From: Bacteroidota bacterium
GTDB taxonomy: Bacteria; Bacteroidota; Bacteroidia; UKL13-3
NCBI GenBank assembly: GCA_947460345.1
Contig: CANHGM010000010.1
Coordinates: 1-64,000, forward strand
Reading direction: 5' to 3'
DNA length: 64,000 bases
Below, in pieces: positions 56,693 to 64,000 of this stretch; within the stretch, counting starts at the first letter, position 1, and every line of letters begins with the position of its first letter. The position numbers were made by a program, and so were the translations under genes. The notes beneath the pieces were generated by a model, which ran no database searches, was not told the DNA's origin, and was given only the letters and a program-made list of their open reading frames with translations.

Positions 56693-56716
56693 AAGGTTGA
56701 CTCTATAGCCAACCTT
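56693..56716 (-). terminator. Intrinsic terminator of the pnt genes
   Basis: Stem AAGGTTG/CAACCTT with a 10-base loop, followed on the minus strand by a run of T. It lies 20 bases beyond the pntB stop; a (TA) run of about 16 bases lies between. Confidence 0.75.
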
Positions 56717-56736
56717 ATATATATATATATTATTTC

Positions 56737-58155
56737 TTATAAACTCTTAATCTCACTTACCAATTCAGTAAGAGCTTTTTTAGCATCACCAAAGAACATA
56801 CTGGTTTTAGGTTTGTAGAACAATTCATTCTCTATACCAGCATATCCAGCTTTCATACTACGTTTGTTTACAATTACATTCACTGCATTTTCAACTTCTA
56901 AAATTGGCATTCCATATATAGGTGAAGTTGGGTCAGATTTTGCCGCTGGGTTCACTACATCATTTGCTCCTACAACTAAAACCACATCAGTAGTGGCAAA
57001 TTCAGGATTAATTTCTTCCATTTCAATTAACTTATCATAACTTACGTTTGATTCAGCTAACAACACATTCATATGACCAGGCATACGACCAGCCACAGGG
57101 TGTATAGCATATTTAACATCAACTCCTTCACTTTCTAAAAGAGTTTCTAACTCATGGCAAACGTGTTGTGCTTGAGCTACGGCTAATCCATATCCAGGAA
57201 CTATTACTACCTTTTTAGCATATTTCATTAAGATAGCTACATCACTTGCTTTAATTTCTTTGATAGTGCCTTGAACTGATGAAGAACCTGCTGCAGCTGA
57301 AGCAGCACCACCTCCAAAATTACCAATCAATACATTTATTAATGATCTGTTCATTGCTTTACACATTACCATGGTTAATAATGTTCCAGCAGAACCAACT
57401 AATATACCTCCAACAAGCATTACTTTGTTGTCATATAAAAAGCCACCACAAGCAGCTGCGACGCCAGTAAATGAATTTAATAAAGATATCACTACCGGCA
57501 TATCTGCACCACCAATTGGTAATACGAATAAAATACCATATAAAAGTGATAGTACTAATACACCATAAAACATTTGAGTGGTATACTCTCCACCAGAAAC
57601 TATAGCTAAAATAGCCAAACCAAAAATCACGATTAACAACCCAATATTTATCATTTGTTGTAATCCAAAAGATTTATCGTTGATTTTACCACTTAGTTTA
57701 CCCCAAGCGATGATACTTCCAGCAAATGAAACACTACCTATAATCATACCTATGATGATAATTAAAAATTCACCTTTAGGCATTGAGTTTATATCTATAC
57801 CATGTGAAGTAAAATGTTGAATTTCTATTAAAGAAATAAGCATAGCACACGCACCTCCCATTCCATTAAACAAACTTACCATCTCTGGCATTGCAGTCAT
57901 TTGTACCCTCTTTGCAGCTATATATCCGAGTAACGATCCAAGTATAAGTCCACCAAAAATTAAACCTAAGTTTTGAAGTCTAATTCCTTCACTATTTTCG
58001 TATAAAAATATGGTGCCAAGTATGGCTAAAGTCATACCTATGGCAGCTATGATGTTTCCTTTCCTAGCTGTCTTTGCATTTCCTAAATATTTTAGTCCGG
58101 CTATAAAAGTAATAGATCCTATAAGGTATATTACTTGTAAAAAATTTTGTTGCAT
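56737..58155 (-). CDS. pntB: NAD(P) transhydrogenase subunit beta
   Basis: A 472-residue protein: about nine membrane helices, then a NADP-binding domain (VVIVPGYGLAVAQAQHVCHEL, HPVAGRMPGHMNVLLAES, DVVLVVGANDVVNPA). It moves hydride between NADH and NADP coupled to proton flow. Preceded 24 bases upstream by the small membrane subunit. Confidence 0.95.
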   Translation of the reverse strand: MQQNFLQVIYLIGSITFIAGLKYLGNAKTARKGNIIAAIGMTLAILGTIFLYENSEGIRLQNLGLIFGGLILGSLLGYIAAKRVQMTAMPEMVSLFNGMGGACAMLISLIEIQHFTSHGIDINSMPKGEFLIIIIGMIIGSVSFAGSIIAWGKLSGKINDKSFGLQQMINIGLLIVIFGLAILAIVSGGEYTTQMFYGVLVLSLLYGILFVLPIGGADMPVVISLLNSFTGVAAACGGFLYDNKVMLVGGILVGSAGTLLTMVMCKAMNRSLINVLIGNFGGGAASAAAGSSSVQGTIKEIKASDVAILMKYAKKVVIVPGYGLAVAQAQHVCHELETLLESEGVDVKYAIHPVAGRMPGHMNVLLAESNVSYDKLIEMEEINPEFATTDVVLVVGANDVVNPAAKSDPTSPIYGMPILEVENAVNVIVNKRSMKAGYAGIENELFYKPKTSMFFGDAKKALTELVSEIKSL

Positions 58156-58179
58156 ATCTTGTATATAATTATTCTTTTA

Positions 58180-58482
58180 CTATTTTTTCTTTTTGAACAT
58201 TTCTAACATTCGATCTGTTACTACAAAACCACCAACCACATTAATGGTACCTAATACTACAGCTAAGAAACCTAAAATTAATGAAATATTATTTTCAGCT
58301 TGACCCATTACTATAATTGAACCTATAACCACAACTCCATGTATAGCATTTGCACCACTCATTAATGGTGTATGAAGAACTGAAGGAACATGAGAGATTA
58401 ATTCTATTCCCACAAAAATCATTAACACGATTAAATAAATCATGTCCATGTTGTCTTTAATAAATTGAAGTAAGTTTTCCAT
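58180..58482 (-). CDS. pntAB: NAD(P) transhydrogenase alpha subunit, membrane part
   Basis: A 100-residue protein with three membrane helices and the family run VGIELISHVPSVLHTPLMSGANAIHG. In split-alpha systems a separate gene makes the soluble NAD-binding half (PntAA). That gene is not here: the next gene upstream is an amino-acid permease. The set is therefore incomplete within this window. Confidence 0.9.
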   Translation of the reverse strand: MENLLQFIKDNMDMIYLIVLMIFVGIELISHVPSVLHTPLMSGANAIHGVVVIGSIIVMGQAENNISLILGFLAVVLGTINVVGGFVVTDRMLEMFKKKK

Positions 58483-58507
58483 TTTTTATATATCTATTTT
58501 TTTTATT

Positions 58508-60019
58508 TTATATTAAATCTTCATCTATTGCATTTCCTGCATTTACATCTTTTATGCTTATACCATTATGTCCTGGTTTATGAATATTACTTCTATGTCT
58601 ACTGTATCCAAAATAGATTAATAAACCAAAACACATCCAAGCCAATGCAGTTAATTGAGTTCTGCCATCTAAAGATATAATCATAGCTGCACATACTAAA
58701 ATACCTAATATTGGAACTAAGGGCACCAATGGTGTTTTAAAAGGACGTTTAATGTTTGGAGAAGTTTTTCTCATAATTAACACGCCAACACATACTAAAA
58801 CAAAAGCGAATAAAGTACCTATACTGGTTAAATCTCCAGCCAAACTACCAGGCAAAAACGCACCAAAAAAACCAACAAACAATAATAAAATGATATTTGA
58901 TTTAAAAGGAGTTCTGAATTTTGGATGTAAATCACTGAATGCTTTTGGAAGCAATCCATCTTTACTCATTGTGAAAAAAACTCTAGATTGACCCATTAAC
59001 ATCACTAATATAACAGATGAAAAACCAGCCAAAATTGCAATATTAATCCAGTTTCCTAACCAAGTATATTTAACCATATATGTTTTAATAGCAAATGAAA
59101 CCGAGGCTTCTTTTCCTGCTCCAACAAAATCAGTATAAGGAGCAACACCAGTTAAAACATGAGCAAATAGAATATATAAAATGGTACAAACAGCCAATGA
59201 TCCAAGTATACCAATTGGCATGTCGCGTTTTGGGTTCTTTGCTTCTTGAGCAGCGGTTGACACAGCATCAAATCCAATAAAGGCAAAAAACACCACAGCG
59301 GCTCCTCTTAAAATACCACCCCAACCATGTTTAAATGGATCTTCATAACCTGGCTTGTCTGCTGGTATAATATATGGTGTTAAATTATCTTGATTGATAA
59401 ATTGCCAACCCAATGCAATAAATACTAAAACGATTGCTACTTTAATAAATACAATGATGGCATTAACAACTGCAGACTCTTGAGTACCTCTAATTAATAA
59501 AAATGTAATTGCCAATAAAATAAACAAAGCAGGTGCATTTATAAAGCCAGATATGCCATCAGACGATTGTTCGAAAGGGGAATGACACCATTCATACGGG
59601 ATGGCCCCTCCGAGTAAATTGTTTAAATATTCACTCCAGGCAATGGAAACCGTTGCAGCGCCCAATGCGTATTCAAGTACCAAAGCCCATCCAATAATCC
59701 AAGCAACAATCTCACCCATAGTTGCGTATGCATAGGTGTATGCACTACCTGCAATGGGAATCATTGACGAAAACTCTGCGTAACAAAGTCCGGCAAAGGC
59801 ACAACCAATAGCTGCAATTAAGAATGAAATGGTTACAGCAGGACCAGCATGCTCGCCAGCGGCTGCTGCAGTTCTTACAAAAAGTCCAGCTCCAATAATA
59901 GCTCCAATTCCTAATGCAATTAGATTACCTGCACCCAAGGTTCTTTTTAACCCCCCATGAGCATCAGGATCTTGATTCATTAAATGTTCTAATGATTTTT
60001 TAGCAAATAATTTCGACAT
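58508..60019 (-). CDS. APC-superfamily amino-acid permease
   Basis: About 503 residues with 12 predicted helices; the ATG at 60019 (MSKLFAKKSLEHLM) is preferred to one 15 codons upstream. The opening GLKRTLGAGNLIALGIGAIIGAGLFV and VVFFAFIGFDAVSTAAQEAKNP are typical of cationic amino-acid transporters (CAT family). The C-terminus is hydrophilic. Substrate unknown. Divergent from the beta-helix protein gene. Confidence 0.9.
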   Translation of the reverse strand: MSKLFAKKSLEHLMNQDPDAHGGLKRTLGAGNLIALGIGAIIGAGLFVRTAAAAGEHAGPAVTISFLIAAIGCAFAGLCYAEFSSMIPIAGSAYTYAYATMGEIVAWIIGWALVLEYALGAATVSIAWSEYLNNLLGGAIPYEWCHSPFEQSSDGISGFINAPALFILLAITFLLIRGTQESAVVNAIIVFIKVAIVLVFIALGWQFINQDNLTPYIIPADKPGYEDPFKHGWGGILRGAAVVFFAFIGFDAVSTAAQEAKNPKRDMPIGILGSLAVCTILYILFAHVLTGVAPYTDFVGAGKEASVSFAIKTYMVKYTWLGNWINIAILAGFSSVILVMLMGQSRVFFTMSKDGLLPKAFSDLHPKFRTPFKSNIILLLFVGFFGAFLPGSLAGDLTSIGTLFAFVLVCVGVLIMRKTSPNIKRPFKTPLVPLVPILGILVCAAMIISLDGRTQLTALAWMCFGLLIYFGYSRHRSNIHKPGHNGISIKDVNAGNAIDEDLI

Positions 60020-60198
60020 ATAGTAGTTTTTTTTGCCGTAAAAGTAATGAAAAAAGTCATTCAAAAAATTAAATGTAGATAATCTATTTTAAAATAAATT
60101 GAATTCTCCATTTCCATTTTAATTTTTTATATTGAATTGTATTGAATTACATTTTGTCATTAAAAATCAAAAAAATTAAAAAAATTATCAACAGACAA

Positions 60199-60229
60199 TT
60201 GTGCATCTGTATTTAAATACATACATTTG
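60199..60229 (+). promoter_or_regulatory. Promoter of the beta-helix surface protein gene
   Basis: TTG at 60199-60201, exactly 20 bases, then TACATTTG at 60222-60229: a full match to the Bacteroidota -33/-7 pattern. The ATG lies 35 bases downstream. The rest of the 60065-60264 gap is very AT-rich and holds no gene. Confidence 0.7.
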
Positions 60230-60264
60230 CATTTAATCTATTAATTAAACAATCATAATAAAAA

Positions 60265-63200
60265 ATGAAAAAAGCTTTTCAAAATTTCATTAAGCTTACA
60301 GTATTGATTCTGCTGTTTCTGCTTAACGACCTGCATGTTCAAGCTCAGTGCTATTCTCAGCCAAATTATTGCACAGCTAAAACGACCAACATTGCGAACT
60401 ATGGTATCGGTATTCAAAACGTTACTTTAGGAACCGCAATTAACAACACGACTAGTGCCAATGGTACTGCTCCTAATTATTTTGACTTCACTGCCAAAAC
60501 TATTACTGCAGCTCCTGGTGCTACTATTCCTTTTTCAGTTAGAAACGGAAATAGTAACTCTACTAAGATTATTATTTTTATTGACTACAATCTAGATGGA
60601 ACTTTCAGTACTTCTGCTCCTGAATTGGTTTGGGCTTCGCCTACAACTACTGCTGGTGCAACTGTAAGTGACTCATTTGTAGTTCCTGCTAGTTTAGGAC
60701 TTGGGTTGTACAGAATTCGTGTTACAGGTGATTTTGGAGGTAGCCCTTCAAACAATCCTTGTACTTTAAATTATGGTGAAACTGAAGATTATTCTTTAGT
60801 AATTACTTCTTCTAACAAAGACGCTTTATCTATCAAAGGTACTTCTCCTGTTAATTTTGCTACTGGAAACAATAATATTAGTTTTTCAATAGCTAATCTT
60901 TGGGATTCTGCTATTAGTACTATTGATATTGGATACCAATTAGATAATAACTCTGCTGTTACTGAATCGTTATCAGGCTTATCTTTAGCTTCTGGTGCAA
61001 TTGATACATTAGATTTTACTACTCAATTAAACATTTCTTCAGCTGGTACTTATACTTTGAAAATGTGGATAAACAATGTTAACGGCGGAGGAACTGCATC
61101 TGCAAACAATGACACTATTTGCAGAACATTTACTGTTTGTTCTTCATCTTTAAGTGGAACATATACTATTGATTCTACTGGAAGTGGTGCGTCAAATTTC
61201 GCATCATTTAAAGAAGCAATTGACAAATTAGTACTTTGTGGTATTAGTGGTCCTGTTGTTTTCAATATAGCTAACGATACTTTTTATGAGCAATTAACAA
61301 TACCTGCTATTCTAGGTGCGTCATCTACTAACACTATTACTTTTGATGGTGGAGCAGGTAATGCAGCAAATGTGGTACTTTTCTATCCTGCTACTGCTTT
61401 GGCAGATAATTTTATTATTAAATTAGACGCAGCTAAATATATCAATTTCAAAAATATGACTTTGACTGCCGCTGGTACTAATTTCGCAACTTGTGCTACT
61501 TATGTAAACAATGCTTCAAACGATTCATTCCAAAATATTATATTCAATGGTCGTGTTACTACATCTACAAGCAATAACTTTGCTCTAGTATTTACACCTA
61601 CACAAGGTTTTACTAATTCAAATGATATGGCATTTGATACTTGTGTTTTCAACAATGGTGCTTATGGTATTTATAATTATTCTTCAAGTTCTAACTCTTT
61701 AGGTTCATCTTCACAAAGAATTAGAATAACTAGAAATACTTTCACCAACCAATACGCTGCTGCTATCATGAACCAATACGTTGATGGTATCACTATAATT
61801 AATAACACTATTACAACTAATTCTTCTTATACCAATTATTATGGTATGTATAACTATTGGATTATGGTTTTAGCTGATATTAATAAAACAGTTGTAACTG
61901 GCAATAAAATTAGTGGTGCAGTTGGAGGTGTTGGTATTTATGCTTACTTTAATGGTGTAAACTCAAATGTAACTGCTGCTAGAAGATTCTTATATGCAAA
62001 TAACTTTATTGAAATAGGCACTTCTTCAAATACTGCAGTTGGTTTAATAGACGACTATGGTAATAATGTTGACTATGCTCATAATTCAATCAATGTTGGT
62101 ACTTCTAAAACTGACAATGGTTCTGGTGCTGCTCATTTTAGAGGTGTAGCTTATGGAGGAAATACTATTAGAAATAATATATTTGCTACTAGCAACGGTG
62201 CTACTTGTATCAGAGTTGACAATTTAAACTTCTACCCTACTATTGATTTCAATCAATATTATACTTCTGGATCTTACTTCGGATATTTAGGAGGAACTGC
62301 TAATAACAATTTAAGTGCTTGGCAAACCAACACTACCAAAGATGCGAACTCAGTATTTTCTTCTCCAGGCTATGCTTCAAATTCTGATTTACATATCTCT
62401 GGTGTTTGTAATAAAGGAACTAATCTTCAATCACTAGTTGCTGTTGATATCGATGGTGACAGCAGATCAACTTCACCTAATATTGGTGCTGACGAAAATA
62501 GCAATGCACCAACTAACGATGTTGGAATTATAGCAATCACTTCTCCAACTGCACCTGTTTCTGCAGGTTCTCAAGTTTTATCTGCAGTAATTAAAAACTT
62601 TGGTAATGATTCAATCTCTTCAATTACTATTTATAACGATTTTAATAATACAATTGATAGCCAAACTTTTAATTTTAACCCTGCTTTACAAATTTGTGAT
62701 ACTGCAACTGTTACATTTACTAACAATATAACAATTGCTTCAGGTTTAAATCATATCAAAGTATATACTGCAAAATCAGGTGATTCAAACAATATGAATG
62801 ACACTACTCAAAATACTTTCTGTATTGCTATGAGTGGTAGCTACACTATCAATTCAGGTGCTGCTGCTTCATCTACCAATTTTGTATCTTTTGATGATGC
62901 TGTTGATCAATTACAATGTGGTGGTATCAGTGGTCCAGTAGATTTTACAGTTTCTGGTAATACTTATAACGAACAAGTAACAATACCTAATATCAATGGT
63001 TCATCTTCTACAAACACTATTTCGTTTGTAGGAACTTCCATTGGTTCAACAATTTTAACTTATGATGCTAACTCAGGTGCTCCTCATACTTTAAGATTAG
63101 CAGGTTGTCAATATGTTAGTTTTAGAAACATGACTATTCAAGGTACTAACCAATCATATGCTTGGGTTGTGAGTTTATTAAGTTCTAACCATAACAGTGT

Positions 63201-64000
63201 TAGTGCTTGTAAAATTGAATGTTCTGGTAATGCTGCTAGTTCTACTAGTGGAAACACTGTTGCTGTTATTATCAATAACAATTCTACTAATATTTATTCA
63301 AATGGTGCTAATGACGATAATTACATTGATAGCAATACCATCGTTGGTGGTTATTATGGTGTCGTATCTCAAACTAGTAACAGTAGTAATAAAAACTATA
63401 TTAGAAACAACAAATTAACTAATAGTTACTATATTGGTATATATATTTCAAATAGCCAATGTGTTAAAATCCTTAACAACTCAATTGAAAACAGAGGTAA
63501 CCAAGGTAACTCAATGGGTATCAATTTAATTAATGCTAACGCTGCTGGTAACAATGGTGCTTATCATGAAATTAAAAATAACTATATAAACAATGTAGGT
63601 TCTTATGGTTTATTCTTCCAAACTGCTCAAGGTGGTAACAATGCAAACAGAGGTGAATTATACAATAACATGATCGGTGGAACATTCACTGGTGGTGGTG
63701 CAGTTCATGGTATTAATTACTCATATCCTAACTATTGGAAAGTATACAATAATAGTATATCAATTGAATCAACTAACGCTTCTTCTAACAATGGTATAAC
63801 ACTTACAGGTGCTAATATCGTTGGTGCTGAATTTGTAAACAACTCAATTGCAATTAATTCTACAACTGCAAGCAATGCACTTTGTATGAACTTAAACGCT
63901 ACAAATGTTGCAAACGCAATTGATTACAATAACTATTACAATGCTTCAGGTACAAATATTATTAGAATTGCTGGAACTACATATGATGTAACAACATATG
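60265..64000 (+). CDS. Large secreted GEVED / right-handed beta-helix protein, 3' end beyond the window
   Basis: Open for over 1245 codons from ATG 60265, with no stop before the edge. A signal peptide (LTVLILLFLLNDLHVQAQ) is followed by a GEVED domain (IIIFIDYNLDGTFS, then LYRIRVTGDF and NYGETEDYSLVI). A CARDB-like stretch and a long right-handed beta-helix region rich in Asn come next. The unit then repeats: SGTYTIDSTGSGASNF near residue 296 and SGSYTINSGAAASSTNF near 857 start two similar beta-helix modules with shared CGISGPV-like and EQ(L/V)TIP sequences. A T9SS domain would be expected beyond the window. Asn/Ser/Thr-rich and probably cell-surface. Confidence 0.85.
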   Translation, partial: MKKAFQNFIKLTVLILLFLLNDLHVQAQCYSQPNYCTAKTTNIANYGIGIQNVTLGTAINNTTSANGTAPNYFDFTAKTITAAPGATIPFSVRNGNSNSTKIIIFIDYNLDGTFSTSAPELVWASPTTTAGATVSDSFVVPASLGLGLYRIRVTGDFGGSPSNNPCTLNYGETEDYSLVITSSNKDALSIKGTSPVNFATGNNNISFSIANLWDSAISTIDIGYQLDNNSAVTESLSGLSLASGAIDTLDFTTQLNISSAGTYTLKMWINNVNGGGTASANNDTICRTFTVCSSSLSGTYTIDSTGSGASNFASFKEAIDKLVLCGISGPVVFNIANDTFYEQLTIPAILGASSTNTITFDGGAGNAANVVLFYPATALADNFIIKLDAAKYINFKNMTLTAAGTNFATCATYVNNASNDSFQNIIFNGRVTTSTSNNFALVFTPTQGFTNSNDMAFDTCVFNNGAYGIYNYSSSSNSLGSSSQRIRITRNTFTNQYAAAIMNQYVDGITIINNTITTNSSYTNYYGMYNYWIMVLADINKTVVTGNKISGAVGGVGIYAYFNGVNSNVTAARRFLYANNFIEIGTSSNTAVGLIDDYGNNVDYAHNSINVGTSKTDNGSGAAHFRGVAYGGNTIRNNIFATSNGATCIRVDNLNFYPTIDFNQYYTSGSYFGYLGGTANNNLSAWQTNTTKDANSVFSSPGYASNSDLHISGVCNKGTNLQSLVAVDIDGDSRSTSPNIGADENSNAPTNDVGIIAITSPTAPVSAGSQVLSAVIKNFGNDSISSITIYNDFNNTIDSQTFNFNPALQICDTATVTFTNNITIASGLNHIKVYTAKSGDSNNMNDTTQNTFCIAMSGSYTINSGAAASSTNFVSFDDAVDQLQCGGISGPVDFTVSGNTYNEQVTIPNINGSSSTNTISFVGTSIGSTILTYDANSGAPHTLRLAGCQYVSFRNMTIQGTNQSYAWVVSLLSSNHNSVSACKIECSGNAASSTSGNTVAVIINNNSTNIYSNGANDDNYIDSNTIVGGYYGVVSQTSNSSNKNYIRNNKLTNSYYIGIYISNSQCVKILNNSIENRGNQGNSMGINLINANAAGNNGAYHEIKNNYINNVGSYGLFFQTAQGGNNANRGELYNNMIGGTFTGGGAVHGINYSYPNYWKVYNNSISIESTNASSNNGITLTGANIVGAEFVNNSIAINSTTASNALCMNLNATNVANAIDYNNYYNASGTNIIRIAGTTYDVTTY

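Overview
The window reads as chromosomal DNA from a Bacteroidota bacterium. It is AT-rich, and several secreted proteins end in type IX secretion (T9SS) type A sorting domains. It carries gldA, a bacillithiol deacetylase gene, the long Bacteroidota form of nusB, and promoter-like TAnnTTTG boxes with no clear Shine-Dalgarno sequences. I would not go below phylum level from this sequence alone.

Layout. 1-10.25 kb is an accessory, defence-like island. It holds the 3' end of a REP-associated transposase gene with REP-like hairpins, a 21-bp imperfect tandem repeat, a PLD-nuclease/DEAH-helicase/DUF3427 protein, an insertion sequence, and a tight three-gene operon of McrB-like AAA motor, YhcG/DUF1016 nuclease and DUF2357 (McrC-like) nuclease. 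The operon is bracketed by 155-bp direct repeats. The right repeat runs into a complete 161-bp MITE-like element, and the left repeat is split by the insertion sequence (empty site visible in the right copy, 8-bp target duplication). The promoter-like sequence, start codon and first seven codons of the McrB-like gene come from this repeat.

10.3-15.3 kb is a giant T9SS surface protein. 15.3-20.3 kb is housekeeping: DUF2167 protein, yidD, rnpA, rpmH, then divergently parA, parB, a DUF5683 protein and bshB1. 20.3-30 kb holds a PAS histidine kinase, a LUD protein, a CoA-binding protein, an Ldh-family oxidoreductase, dut, a sugar nucleotidyltransferase, a TPR protein and korA without korB. 30-45 kb, mostly on the minus strand, holds kup, a PPK2 kinase, cysS, a methyltransferase, a CPBP protease, a flippase, two thioredoxins, a cytochrome c peroxidase, a pirin, nusB and a leucine-dehydrogenase-like gene. 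A gap at 40.7-40.8 kb holds fused debris of an IS3 OrfA and a T9SS tail.

45-60 kb holds a PAP2-like membrane protein, gldA, a three-gene T9SS cluster (arylsulfotransferase, glycogen-binding-like repeat protein, CotH), purA, a Fur regulator, a tripartite HlyD/FtsX/ABC efflux operon, an in-frame bestrophin-carbonic anhydrase chimera that looks like a deletion scar, pntB plus the membrane part of pntA, and an amino-acid permease. From 60.27 kb to the end runs a second very large GEVED/beta-helix secreted protein, cut by the window edge.

The most interesting region is the repeat-flanked McrB/YhcG/DUF2357 cassette beside the PLD-helicase. Its geometry is what integration of a circular cassette through a 155-bp homology would leave behind. 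No tRNA, rRNA or CRISPR array was recognised.
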